This document shows positions 46,601-59,010 of a stretch of DNA of 64,000 nt, piece after piece (within the stretch, counting starts at the first letter, position 1; every line of letters starts with the position of its first letter). The notes beneath the pieces are model-generated. The model was given only the letters and a program-made list of their open reading frames with translations, had not been told where the DNA came from and did not search any database. The stretch comes from Erigeron canadensis. Its lineage: Eukaryota; Streptophyta; Magnoliopsida; Asterales; Asteraceae. Made by a program: the position numbers and the translations under genes. The stretch is taken from NCBI RefSeq assembly GCF_010389155.1, contig NC_057761.1, positions 42,146,213-42,210,212 on the forward strand, in the 5' to 3' direction.

Positions 46601-48156
46601 TGAAGCGTTTTGAATGTGGTGATATTTTTTTTGTAGAAAGTGTATACGTGATTGTTATACTGAGCTAATGTGCATTTGGCTTGTGTGTAGTAGGAATACT
46701 GAGGTAAGGGGGTCAGACCCAGTTTCATCTCACCGGACAGTTGCTGAACCACGGATCATAGTTCAAACAACCAGCGAAGTTGATCTTCTTGATGATGGCT
46801 ATAGATGGCGCAAGTATGGACAGAAAGTTGTAAAAGGGAATCCCCATCCAAGGTAAAGTTATCTCTTAAGCAATTGGGCAAATATATTATTAATAAAACT
46901 AGTTTTTGATAGCATGGATATCTTTTTGTCATATGGTCCAATAGACAACCATACTGTTATAGTTTGTATGATGATATAACAAGTGTCCCACCATCTAAAC
47001 CAAACATGATTATGTGCTCATCTTCAAGTTTCCATGCATGCGGGTTTTTATTGAGTATTCAAAATTCAACATAGGGAGGTTGAATCTCAACGAGCGAAGT
47101 TTCTGGTAGCTGGCTTACTTGTATTTGCTTGTTTGCTGCCTTGATTATTGTTATGTTGAAATTCATAATGTCAATAGTTATCTAGTGACAAACTTGGACC
47201 AGTTTAGTGTCTGGCCATAGCCTTTAACCGGTCCTAAAAGGCCTTGTTGAGATAAGCACAATTGGGTAAGCGCTTAGGCTTGCCTGTCCATCTTATATCT
47301 ACATATATATCACTCGGTTTCGCCTAAAGGTCTTGTTCAGAACCATTTTCTGTCAAATTTAAGAGTAAGTTAATGTACTACCCCATACACTAAATATTTA
47401 AATATTCTATCATTTTGATTTTACATTTTAAAGATTATGGATTTTACTTTTATAGTTATTGTTTATTTTCATTATTAAAAAGATTAAACTACATAGTTAT
47501 TTATATGCTCAATTAGTTATGCTAAGAATACAGTAATGTTCTTTCTATTTGCACATTTATTTTCAACCAAGAAATAAGAACGGAAACATTATTATTAAGA
47601 GTGCAAATATAGTCATGTAGGGAATACTATATGCAAGAAAAATAATTGAAGTTAAAAAAATTCTAACATATAGTCATATGCTAAATTGGGTTGTATCGGA
47701 TTATAACTTCCACGAGTAAGCGAGCCCAAAGCCCCAAATGCTTTGGTCTTTATGTGAGGAACCAGGCAATCAGATTTCTAATGATAACCAGTAATGCAAG
47801 GAACGTGGAGCGATCCAGATTGATTCAAGTGCATCTCTTTATTACAACTTAATCATTATGGTATATCTATCTGCAGGAGCTATTACAAGTGCACCACCCC
47901 TGGGTGCAATGTCCGCAAGCATGTTGAGAGAGCTGCAAGTGACCCAAAAGCAGTGATAACTACATATGAAGGGAAACACACCCATGATGTCCCAGCGGCT
48001 AAAAACAGCAGCCATAATATGGCTAACGCCATCGCCCAGCCTCCCAATCATGCCCCTACGGGTGCACATTCTCTTACCCGAATACCAGAATATCCAAACC
48101 GTCAACAGCCACCACCCACCGGACTTCTGCAATTTAAAGAAGAACAATTTACATGA
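43666..48156 (+). CDS. Group I WRKY transcription factor, WRKY3/WRKY4-like
   Basis: Exons are 43666-44121, 45916-46580, 46694-46852 and 47877-48156, with GT/AG borders and compatible phases, giving 519 aa. The N-terminal region has [22 protein letters not shown] and the SP-containing [12 protein letters not shown]. That order is that of Arabidopsis WRKY3 and WRKY4; SP sites in such regions can be MAPK targets. Two WRKY domains follow: WRKYGQK at 237-243 with C-x4-C and HNH, and WRKYGQK at 412-418 with C-x4-C and HTH (H-x-H). The C-terminal domain is interrupted by the conserved intron at the Arg of HPR/SYYKC. WRKY factors bind W-box DNA (TTGACC/T) in the nucleus, and this class often modulates defence. 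Intron 1 is long (1.8 kb). Intron 2 ends in a TAGTAG tandem acceptor (46688-46693), which would add or drop one Ser. The assignment to WRKY3/4 is by remembered motif order. Confidence 0.93.
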
Positions 48157-49440
48157 TCCTCTCAAGTTCATTACAAATTTGTAAGTTATCTTTTGGTGAA
48201 AGATTTCTGATAGTTTGTTTAGTTTCCATTTGGTTCGTTTTATCATCATACAACAAAAGAAAGAAGAAAAAGTAGAAGTTAGTTTAGAAGTTCATATCAT
48301 ATACATTACCAGAAAGAATTACCATAAATTGTTGTAAATTATACAAAAGTTAGTGTCCCAAATGGTTGGGGCTAGTGATGTTTTGAACCTTGAATTCTAT
48401 TCACTTATAACCTTTTTAAGACACTTGGTGTCAATGCTGTGTGGTACCATGAATCGAAAAGGTTATTACATGGAGCCATGGAGGTTCAGTTTGGCTGAAT
48501 ACAGGTGTGGATTTCTTTTTGTGCATCTAATTTGGTTAGCAGATAGAACATTATGTATGCTTATCATTCTCTTTCTTTCGCTCGTTATTTCTTGATATTA
48601 ATGTGCATTGAGAAAATGTTCTTAATCTAAATTTCGTCATGCACGAATCTGTCCATGTTATATTTCATAAGTTTCAATATTGGTCATTCCTATTCAACAC
48701 AGAAAAACAAACCATCTTAAATCATTTTGGAGGCTGGTTACCCTCCAAAAGTCTCATAAGATGACGACATGAGTTAAGATATGAGGTTTTTCTCGCTCAG
48801 ATTATATGGGGAAGGCGAGTCTTTCACTCAAATGTATGCGGCCTGATATTCTTGTGACCGTTTCCGAACCTTTTTCGAGAACACCATAGATGTTTATATA
48901 GCAATGTTAGAACTTGATATAACTTGTAAAGACATGAGAACATTTGACCATACTAGATCACTTAAGTGGTGGTTTCCAATTAAATTGACAAGGCGGCTAA
49001 TAATTCAGAATGAAGGATAAAATGGTAACAAAAGAAGAGTAAAATTTAAGTTGCATCGATGAAAGGTAGCAAAAGGCCCAAAAAGAATATGATGGGGAGG
49101 GTAAATAACATGGTCATGGGTTATAATTAAATGGTCATGTGGTTGTCTAAAGTCAAATAATTATGAATCACACCAACCTCCTCCTCACTTATATTTTCTC
49201 ATGATTAATTACACCGGACCCCTTCTTTTTCTATACTACAATAGAGGACCCACTACACCTTTGTGTAATGGTCCAATAAAGGAAGTGCTTTGATATAATT
49301 TAAGTGATGTTCCGATAATCCAATTCGATCCAATGAAAACGAGTGATTTGATTGATAGTTTTTTTATTATAAATGCAAAGCATGTTACATTACTAAGTTT
49401 CTGTATATTGTTAATTAAATAGACATAATTATATACTTAC
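48157..49440. other. 3' flank of the WRKY gene and intergenic sequence
   Basis: The stop codon is at 48154-48156. The following 400 bases look like 3' UTR. The rest is AT-rich with no recognised gene. Confidence 0.5.
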
Positions 49441-49665
49441 AAAAAATCTGAAGGCTTGCTACTTGACAAGCTTTTTAACTGCGGTCTGCTCGTAATGATA
49501 CCTCGTATTTCAAAAGTCTTTCTATGACGGTTCCTTGAGAAGGAAATGGCTACCTACTGGAGCTTCGACCAATCACTACCGGTCAAGTCTGCTTTGGGGC
49601 CCTTTCGTGGTTCTTCAAATGCATTATTAATCGAGCTCGAGGGCAATGCGTCTTCTTTTGAAGTT
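49441..49665 (-). pseudogene. Coding-like fragment with splice donor, unidentified
   Basis: On the minus strand a frame of about 75 codons, with one TAG, reads in part EDALPSSSINNAFEEPRKG and ITSRPQLKSLSSSKPSDF. It ends at TTTTTT|GTAAGT, a good donor. Its GC content is higher than the flanks, as expected of an exon. I do not recognise the protein; a gene fragment carried by a transposon is one option, chance another. Confidence 0.35.
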
Positions 49666-49910
49666 TTAACATATGTTTAAAAAATATAATGTTGATATAC
49701 TCCTTTTCCTAAAAATATTAACTTTGGCTCTGGCACCAATACTAAAACTTTAAGCATATATCTATGTTAATGAAAGACTTTATTTTAATGTACTATAAAT
49801 ACATATAATCTAACATAGATTATCAAAATTGAAGAAGTCACATTTTATTATTTTATACATCCATTTTAAGTGCACTTGTTCAAATTTATAAATCTTCATT
49901 CGACAAATAA

Positions 49911-50229
49911 GAGGGTACCCAATGGTAAGGACTCATTCCCTAAAGACTAGTCCCTGTCAGCGCCATATCAGCAAAAAAAACACTCCAAGGACTAATCCCC
50001 CCAAAATGCACCAAATGGACTCATCCCTCAAGGACTAGTCTTGGACCCACTAATTTTTTTGTATTCTTCTTTGTATATAGCATTAAAAAAAAAAAAAAAA
50101 GAATCGTCCCTGCAGGGACTAGTGACTCAGACGAACACTAAAGACGAGTGGAGAACTAGTCTCACCCAATGATGTAGACTAGTCTCTCCATGCCGGACTA
50201 GTGATGAACGAGCCCCATTGAGCACCCTC
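49911..50229. mobile_element. Tourist-like MITE (PIF/Harbinger type)
   Basis: Terminal inverted repeats GAGGGTACCCAATGG (left) and GAGGGTGCTCAATGG (complement of right) are flanked by TAA at 49908-49910 and 50230-50232. A TAA/TTA 3-bp TSD is the PIF/Harbinger signature. The interior contains ACTAGTC words in both orientations and no gene. Confidence 0.82.
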
Positions 50230-50232
50230 TAA

Positions 50233-51407
50233 TAAAGATATGCATCCATGCATCAATGTAACTGTTTCTATGAATTAATGTTTCTACGAGTTTGTAATCT
50301 ATAATTCTATATTATGAATTTCATGTCATCATCATATTAACATTCTTTTTCTTTCTAATTTTTAAATGCAAGCAACCATAAATATTAACTTTTAAAGCCC
50401 GTGATTTAAATAGTAGTCAACCACTAAGCTATCATAGATCATACTATATGCTTACAATTACAATTAAACTTTGTATCATACTATAAATGAAACCTAAATC
50501 CTAATTATCCTGTATCATAACTCATAAGTGAATGGTTTAGTGCAAAGGGCCTTTTGAGAGTTGGCTATGGAATCTCAACTCTTCTCGCCTCCTGGCCGAG
50601 ACATGGACAATTTAATGGTATCGTGGAGGTGTTCAAATGAATATTGGGGTAACATTAGATATTTCAAATGAAGTGTGACATTGGATATTTCAAATGAAGT
50701 GGGCCATTGGCTTCAATCACATGCATAATGACTATGTAACACCAAAATACCAAATAGCATACCAACAACACTAAAGATAAAAATATACTAATAATAATAT
50801 AAGGGTAATAAATATATAGCTACTTCATTAAACTATGAAAGGATAACTTAATGTATGATATAAGGATGTTTGATATATTATTTGTAAAAGAGATAAATGT
50901 AATTATCTTCTCGATCCATAGTCATATAAAACTTATTCTAAATTTAGTTCTTTCTCATTTAAGTCTAACACATCTACTAACATATTTTTGTTAGTAATGG
51001 TGGTGGAACAGGTTATGGGTAATTTGTCAACACTAGGCATGTGTCAACATTTTTAGCTGCAACTAATACGCGCATTAGAAATAGTCAAAACTATGCTTGT
51101 TTATTTCCACTATTACTATAGCTATGTGATTGAAATTTGAAAATGTGTTGTTTTACCCATACTTCATAGTTTTTATTAGCAATTAAGTTGTCACATACGA
51201 CTTTCTTGAACACATAATATGTGATTTATTCACAAAAAAACACCAATGAAAAAGACTATGTTTATTTTCGAAACTTAATTATAATATACATTATATAATA
51301 TCGATTTACTTCTGTGTATTACGTTTAATTACATGTTTTATTGTTGTTATTAATATGCGAAATAATCAGGGGATTATTAAGACCTTGGTTTTATTGTTGT
51401 TGTTAGA
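50233..51407. other. Intergenic; no copia 5' LTR found
   Basis: AT-rich sequence. The LTR of the copia element at 51408 would be expected here, but neither its start (TGTTGAAAAATTTATG) nor its end (GGTGCTCCAACA) is present. Confidence 0.55.
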
Positions 51408-54400
51408 ATGGTTGACTCTAAAAATGTTATGGCACAGTTTGAAGAATTGCAAATCATAATCAGTGAAATCTTATCAGAAGGAATGGTTCTTGGTGAAACA
51501 TTTCAAGTTGCTTCCATGATTGAAAAGTTTGCCCCCAAGTTGGTTGGATTTTAAAAATTAACTTAAGCATAAGCGAAAGCCTATGACCGTTGAAGAGCTA
51601 GTTGTTCGTCTTCAAATTGAGGAAGACAATAGAGTTGTTCAAAATGGTGGTCATATTGAAGGTCTTGCTAAGGCCAACTTTGTTGAGCATGGCCAAAGTT
51701 CCAAAGGAAAAGGTAATTTCAAGGGCAAATGGAAACGTCCTGATAAGAAAAACAAGGGAAAGAAGATGGATTTGAGTCCAAAGAATGGTGGTGTAAAGAA
51801 GAAGGTTAGTTTGTTCAAAGGGAAGTGTTACAATTGCGGTGAATCTGGTCACCGAGCTGATCAATGCAAGAATCCAAGGAAGGAAAGGGCAAATATGGTC
51901 GAAGATGACATGCCTCTTGTTGCTATGATTTCCGACCTCACGGCTAAGTTGGAAGAGGTCAATCTTACCACCGATGGAATCAAAGGATGGTGGGTTGATA
52001 CGGGTGCAACCCGTCATGTGTGTCCGGATAAGACTATGTTCCATAACTTGAAAGAAGTATCTGGTGAAGACAAGTTGTATATGGGAAATGCCGCCACCGC
52101 CGATATAAAGGGTGAAGGCGATGTGATCCTCAAGTGGACTTCGGGGAGAGAGCTCAAGTTAACTAATGTATTGTATATTCCCGAATTGCGCAAGAGTCTT
52201 GTGTCAGGTTGGTTGCTTAACAAGAATAGGTTTCGTTTAGTGTTTGAAAGTGATAAGTTTGTGTTAACTAAACGTGGTTTGTATGTTGGTCAAGATTATG
52301 CCCTTAATGGGATGTTTAAACTCAATGTTGTACCAATCAAGAATGTGAATGAAAATGCTTCTCCTTCCGCTTATTTGATTGAGTCTTCTAATATTTGGCA
52401 TAATCGTCTTGGACATGTGAATTTTAATTCAATGCGTCGTTTAAATAAATTAAATTGTATACCATCTTTTAACATTGATTGTAATATTAAATGTCCAACT
52501 TGTGTTGAAGCTAAACAAACCACGAAATCTTTCAAATCCATTGAACGAAACACCGAGCCACTTGATTTAATTCATACTGATGTATGTGATTTTAGATCTA
52601 TTCCCGCTCAAGGTGGTAACAAATATTCTATCACCTTTATTGATGATTGTACAAGATATTGCTATGTATGCTTGCTAAAGAGCAAGAATGAAGCAATAGA
52701 TAAGTTTATCTTGTACAAAAATGAAGTTGAGAATCAACTCAACAAAAAGATTAACCGATTAAGGAGCGATAGAGGAGGTGAATATGTTTCTCCTTTTGCT
52801 GAAATTTGTGCTCAAAATGGTATTATCCATGAGCAAACAGCTCTTTATACCCCACAACAAAATGGCATTGCTGAAAGAAAGAATCGAACTCTTAAAGAGA
52901 TGATGAATGCCATGTTAATAAGCTCGGGTTTAGGGCAAGACATGTGGGGAGATGCCGTTTTGTCGGCAAACTATCTTTTGAACAAAATACCTTTCAAGAA
53001 AAAGGATGTTACACCTTATGAGTTATGGTTTAATAGAAAACCATCCTATAAATACTTGAAAGTGTGGGGTTGTTTGGCAAAGGTTGTGGTTCCACCACCA
53101 AAGGTTCAAAAGATAGGACCAAAAACTGTTGATTGTGTATTCATCGGATATGCTCAGCATGGTAGCGATTGTCAATCCTCAAATCTTGCTGAACATAGTA
53201 GTGCATATCGGTTTCTAGTACATGAGTCTAAGAACCCGGAAATACACAAAAACAATATACTTGAGTCAAGAAATGCATCGTTTTTTGAGGATGCGTTTCC
53301 TCGTTTGAACAAAGGAAAAGCTTCTACATCAACTCCGGTTGATAAGATTGTTCCAGCTGATCATCAAGAACAATCAGAGGAAGAAGAAGTGGAACCGCGA
53401 AGAAGCAAAAGTCAAAAGATTGAAAAATCTTTCGGGCCTGATTTTGTTTCTTATATGGTTATGAGTGAACCTCAAACATATCATGAAGCGGTTACTTCAC
53501 AAGAAGCACCTCAATGGAAAGAAGCCATCAAGAGTGAAATTGATTCTATTTTGCAGAATCATACTTGGGAACTAGTTCGTCTTCCAACTGGTTGTAAACC
53601 ACTTGAACATCGTTGGATATTCAAGAAAAAGATGAAAGCTGATGGCTTCATTGATAAGTACAAGGCAAGGCTTGTAGTCAAAGGATACAGACAAAAGAAA
53701 TATCTTGATTACTTTGATACGTATGCGCCTGTAACTCGAGTAACTTCGATCAGATTGGTGCTTGTGATTGCAGCATTGAGAAACTTGGAAATACATCAAA
53801 TGAAAACAGCTTTTCTCAATGGTGAGCTAGATGAAGAGATATACATGGAACAACCTGAGGGTTTTTCAGCTCCTGGCCAGGAGGACAAGGTTTGTAAACT
53901 TGTCAAGTCTTTGTACGGATTGAAACAAGCTCCAAAGCAATGGCACCAAAAGTTTGATTAAGTCATGCTCGACAATGGTTTCAAGATTAATGAGTGTGAC
54001 AAATGTGTTTATGTCAAAGACATATCTAAGGGATATGTTATACTTTGTCTATATGTCGATGACATACTCATTGTGGGTAGTGATGATAGTATGATCAAAT
54101 CTACCAAAGACATGTTGAAAGCGAGATTTGACATGAAGGATATGGGTTTAGCGAATGTAATTCTTGGAATGAAAATTACTCGAACCCGAGATGGTCTAGT
54201 GTTAAGTCAATCTCACTATGTGGACAAGATCCTTGAGAAATTCAATCCCAAGGACTCGAAAGTCGCTCGATCTCCAATAGATACCACGCAACACCTATCG
54301 AAGAATAGAGGTGAAGGTGTTGCTCAATTGGAGTACTCAAGGGTAATTGGCAGCCTAATGTATCTCATGACAAGTACTAGGCCAGACTTAGCCTATGATG

Positions 54401-55002
54401 TTAGTAGGCTAAGTAGATATACTAGTAATCATAGTTCGGAGCATTGGAAAGCTATGACTAGGTTACTAAGATACTTGAGATATACAAAGAATTATGGGCT
54501 GCATTTTGGTCGAGATCCAGCTGTATTGGAAGGATATAGTGATGCTAATTGGATATCCGACATAGAAGATTCCAAATCCACAAGTGGATATGTATTTACT
54601 CTTGGAGGAGCTGCTATAACTTAGAAATCGTCCAAGCAAATGCTCATTGCTAGATCCACTATGGAATCTGAATTTATAGCATTGGATAAAGCTGGAAAAA
54701 AAGCAGAATGGCTACGACATTTCTTAGAATATGTTCCAAGATGGCCAAAACCTTTAATAGTTGTTTGTATACATTGTGATTGCCAATCGGCTATTGGTAG
54801 AGCTCAAAATACAATGTATAATGGCAAGTCAAGACATATTCGTCATAGGCATAATAGTATACGACAACTGCTCACAACAGGGGTTATCACTATTGACTAT
54901 GTAAGGTCAAAGGATAACATTGTGGATCCGCTAACTAAAGGTTTAAGTAGTGAGGCAGTTTATAAGTCGTCGAGAGGAATGGGGCTAAAGCCCATTGAGT
55001 AA
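51408..55002 (+). pseudogene. Copia gag-pol polyprotein, inactivated
   Basis: Gag residues around EELQIIISEI lead to a frame change near 51530 and an in-frame TAA at 51563. The main frame from 51583 has MTVEELVVRLQIEED, a zinc knuckle CYNCGESGHRADQC, protease WWVDTGATRHVC, the GAG-pre-integrase block WHNRLGHVN, and integrase with Asp (HTDVCDF), Asp (RSDRGGEY) and Glu (NGIAERKNRTL). RT follows with WIFKKKMKADG and YVDDILIVG, then RNase H with [13 protein letters not shown] and KSRHI, ending at 55002. A TAA at 53959 and a TAG at 54622 interrupt it in frame. In RT motif A two residues are missing before KTAFLNG, including the catalytic Asp. It cannot produce active RT. Confidence 0.93.
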
Positions 55003-55574
55003 ATTTGTACGAAGGAAAACCTAACATAGATGTAAATGGAGATCCCATGATCTAGGTTCAATAGGACAACCTAGTTGTACGAATAGAGGAGGTCACTGTG
55101 GGGGAGCACCCCGAAACATCAAAGGGAGTTTGCAGTCACTGTGGGGGGAGAACCCGCCATAATAAAGTGAGTTGCAAAATTTTCTAGCCCATTCCTATAT
55201 CACATCAGTGATATCATAGAGGTTAAGCTTGTAGCTTTTAATGATTGTGAACAATCACCTATGCTAGAGAGAAGTATGGTTGCTTCGAATAGAATTGTGG
55301 GGGCGCAATTCCTAGAGCTCTTGAAGAACCAGGATAGTGTTCCATGACCATAACGGACACGAAAGTGAGGGGTTAACCAGACTACGGAAAGTATTGTGTG
55401 ATGTGCAATAACGTCTACGTAAAAATGAGTTAGTTCAAAGACATCAAGTTCTACTAACTGCTAGGAGACTAAGTGCACTCACAAAGGAAAGTTCAAAGGG
55501 TAAAACCTACTTCTCCTGCAATACTTGACTGTCGGAATTTATCTTTAATAACCATATCTATTAATGTGGGGGAT

Positions 55575-56320
55575 TGTTGAAAAATTTATGTAATAACATA
55601 AAATATCCAAGTTAATAGATATGTTAAAAGAAGTTGAAAAAGCAATTAACTAATGTGAGTTTGTCCCACATTGGTAGAAGAATAAACATTAAGTGTGTTT
55701 TTAAGGAGGAGTGTTGGAGGAATTATAATTCTTTATAAGGAGCTACACCCCAAGTAGGCAAGGAGGGTGCGAAGCACCCGACGCGCCCGTGCCCGGGACC
55801 GGGGGCGTGGGCGATGAGCGTAATGTGGCGTTTTAGTGGCGCACTTTGCACTTGCTATGTGCTAAGTGTGACACCTGTTAGCTAACCATGCAAGCTAACA
55901 TGTGTTTTCCACTCTCATTAGTTCCTCTAAATAAAATGATCAAGTTCATTTTGATCAGAAAAGATTCTATCACCAACACTCAAACAATCTGGATCATCAA
56001 CCAAACTCTTTCTCTTTCACTTCACTTCAAGAAGTTCTTGAAGGTAAATTCTGGGTTGTGGTTAACTCTGGCAGTACTTACTGCTTTGGCTGTTGTACCC
56101 TGGGAAACTGACGGGTTAACTTGGGTGGCCCGAAATCAGTTTTAAGGGACCTTGGTTTAACCATATCCTCAGCCCATTTTTGCCTTTCTTTTTGTTTCTG
56201 TATTGTTTCTTTATTTTGCTTTCTTGTATTGTTTAGTATTACTTAATTTACTTGTAATTTTGTGTTGTAATCGAATGTATCTTCAATAAAAATGTTGTTC
56301 TCTTTAATGGTGCTCCAACA
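55575..56320 (+). repeat. 3' LTR of the copia element
   Basis: Starts TGTTGAAAAATTTATG right after the polypurine tract and ends ATGGTGCTCCAACA. Its first 200 and last 130 bases match the solo LTR at 58677-59010 (inverted). About 400 internal bases have no partner there. Inside is a hairpin GGGTGC-GAA-GCACCC (55765-55779). An ATAAAA-type signal occurs near the 3' end (56286-56292). Confidence 0.9.
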
Positions 56321-56966
56321 TTTCAGGTGGCTCTATTGCTAGATGTAGAACACGACCATTGATGATGACTTTTTATTTTTTGTTTTTTACCCCTTGTGTG
56401 TTTTAAAAGTTAGTTATATTAGTTTTGGTCGGTTTTAATTTAAACTCTATGAAAATAGTTATGTTCATTTTTAACCCCTGAACTAGTACATTTGTTAATT
56501 TAGCATTATGTTTAGTGTTAATATTAATAAAGTTAGCAATTAATGTGTTTTTAATCAGATTATTTACGGTATTTTTATGTTTTAACAGAAAAATGTATTT
56601 TTCTCTAACATTAAGTCAAAAACAAAAATATAATAAAATAAAAATCATACATTAGGTTATTTCACATTTCAGACAACTCCATTCTTCTATTTTTTTTCCC
56701 AGACAACCCTCGGTAACCCATGATATCACATGGCGCGACATGGTGCAAGTAGTTCAACATTCGACAATACCACTCCGGATAGCCTAATCTTTCTTGATCT
56801 TTAAAAGTATCTAAAAAACATATATTGTTATTTGTTAAATTATACGTCACTTAAAAAAAAACTAGTTTTTATTATGAATAAATATTAATGGATGTCCATA
56901 TATGACAATTAGATATTTGTATTGTATTAGGAGATTTGTTTCTTGGAGAATACTCTATTGTTGTAA
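56321..56966. other. No gene
   Basis: AT-rich flank between the copia LTR and the foldback element. I see no domain or element boundary. Confidence 0.5.
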
Positions 56967-58026
56967 TTATATAAAGGGAAAAATACATAAAAAGGTAACC
57001 TATTTACCTAAAATTCCTAAAAAGGAGAACCTATTTTGTTTTCGTTTATTTAAAAAATACAGTTTTCATAAATTTCTTAATAAGGGGAAGATCGTTAGTT
57101 TTAGACGCCAGTCAGCCGTTAAAATCGTTAGTCTGCTTACGTGGCATTAATAAAACAGTTATTCATCTTCTTCTCCCCTTTTCCACTCCATCCGCCGGCA
57201 ACCACCCCCTGCAGCACCACCGCCGCCTGCCACCTTTCCCTCGCCGGAAAACAGATCCGGCAGCCACCAAAAAACCCTCTAAGGTTTTCTTCAACTCTAG
57301 ACTCCAAATACTCCATCACCACCATTGCTCCGCCGCTGCTGCTTCTGTTCGACTTTCAACCGCAACCACTCGACTCCATAATCGTCCAGGAGGGTAAGGA
57401 ACAAGTGAGAAACATTTTTAGGGTTTGCGACATCAAAACTAAGCATGGACAGATCTGTAATGATCTGTTTAGAAGCTTGAACGTTCCTCTTTCTTCCTGG
57501 ACCGTCATTGGGTGGTGATGGTTCGACGGTACGTGGCTACGATGGGAAGAAAATAGAGAAGAAAAAGAAAGAACATTAGGTTTTTAAAGAGAAAAGAAAT
57601 GTGTTTTGTTTTAAAAGATTATGGAGTCAAGTGGTGGCGGCTGGAAGTCGAACAGAAGCAGCAGCGGCGAAGCAGTGGTGGTTATGGAGTATTTGGAGTC
57701 TAGAGTTAAAGAAAACCCTAGAGGGTTGTTTATGGTGGCTGTCAGATCTATTTTTCGGCGAGGGAGAGGTGGCAGACGGCGGCGGTGTTGCAGGGGAGGT
57801 GGCCGACGGATGGAGTAGAAAGAGGGAGAAGAAGATGAATAGTTGTTTTAGTAATGCCACGTAAGCAAACTAACGATGTTAATGGCTGACTGACGTCTAA
57901 AACTAACGATCTCCCAGTTATTAGAAAATTTATGAAAATTGTATCCTTTAAGTAAACGAAAATAAAATAGGTTTCCCGAATTTTAGGTAAATAGATTACT
58001 TTTTTATGTATTTTTTCTTTATATAA
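56967..58026. mobile_element. Large foldback element with arms of about 410 bp
   Basis: 56967-57383 and 57617-58026 are inverted copies with high similarity. Both have ATAAAG..AAAAATACATAAAAA at the ends, an ATCGTTAGTTTTAGACG block, ACGTGGCATTA and a CCACC-rich, GC-rich inner part. The last shared word is CTCCATAATC next to a 233-bp loop. Long TIRs and no transposase suggest a Mutator-like or foldback-type MITE; a TSD was not resolved. Frames in the arms are mirror images of one another and are not genes. Confidence 0.85.
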
Positions 58027-58676
58027 ACTCTCCTATTAATTAATATTAATGATATAATTCTCCATTATCTCTATTTCTTTTGTAAGTCTTTATTGTTTTT
58101 TTTCTTTAGTTTTACAATAGTTTTATTATATTACTAATATAAAAAGATGGAGAACAACACAATTGACCTTGGGATGGTTTGCCTTTGCAGTTTGTTCCAA
58201 TACATTCTGACATTACTCACAGGCTTTACGGGAAAGAAAGCAAAAGGAAAATACAAAAGTCATGTATACAGATTTCCCAAGATGTCCATGACACTACCTT
58301 CCAAAGACTCCACACTCACAGCGCACAAAACATTCTCCTTTCCTAACAAACTCGGTATTAGTATTCTTAATAGTGCTTACTAAAGTTATCTTCCTTTTTT
58401 TTTTCTATTGGTTTTGTAACATGAATTTATAGAAGCATCTTTTTAAACGGATCATTGTGTTTATCCGGATCCAAAGTAATTTGGAGTGCCTAACGGTTCG
58501 GTTGGATTAGTTAGGTAAGCGGTGATCTTTAGCCAATTGGTCATTTGTTTGGAATACCTTTGTGATTTTATCTGTTGGTCGTTTGGGAAAAAAATGTACA
58601 AATAAATGCAATAAATATTATTTTGAAAATCAAGAAAAATAATCAAAATTGTTAGTTACATCTTATACGTACGATG

Positions 58677-59010
58677 TGTTGGAGCACCATTCAAGAAAAC
58701 AACATTTTATTGATGATCAAATTCGAATTACAACAAGATTACAAAGAAATTAACTACAAACTATTCAATACAAGAAAGTAAATTACGCCTCATCGCCCAC
58801 GACCTCAGTCCCGGGCCCGTCGGGTGCTACTTGGGGTGTAGCCCCTTACAAGGAATTATAATTCCTCCAACACTCCTCTTTATAGACACACTTAATGTTT
58901 ATTCTTCTACCAATGTGGGACAAACTCACATTAGTTAATTACTTTTTCAACTTTTTTTAACATATCTATTAACTTGGATATTTTATGTTATTACATAAAT
59001 TTTCCTAACA
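58677..59010 (-). mobile_element. Solo LTR of the copia family, TSD CGATG
   Basis: On the minus strand it runs from TGTTAGGAAAATTTATG to GGTGCTCCAACA. CGATG flanks it at 58672-58676 and 59011-59015. It matches the 3' LTR at 55575-56320 but is 334 bp long, lacking the central part after GTGGGCGATGAG. Confidence 0.92.

Larger units (their letters stand above)
51408..56320 (+). mobile_element. Ty1/copia retrotransposon, 5'-truncated, with 3' LTR
   Basis: The element begins in the middle of gag at 51408, continues through CCHC, protease, integrase, RT and RNase H (order PR-IN-RT-RH defines copia), then 570 bases of noncoding sequence and a polypurine tract ATGTGGGGGAT (55564-55574). It ends with a 746-bp 3' LTR. 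The 5' LTR and the start of gag are missing. The end matches the solo LTR at 58677-59010. Nonsense and deletion changes show it is inactive. Confidence 0.93.

Noticed and set aside
51598..52044. 148-codon minus-strand ORF
   Set aside because: Antisense shadow of the copia gag/protease region.
55888..56145. 85-codon ORF with a hydrophobic tail
   Set aside because: It lies inside the copia 3' LTR and does not resemble a known protein.
57141..57518. 125-codon plus-strand ORF and mirror ORFs at 57601-57864
   Set aside because: They lie in the inverted arms of the foldback element and are reflections of the same GC-rich sequence; no domain is present.
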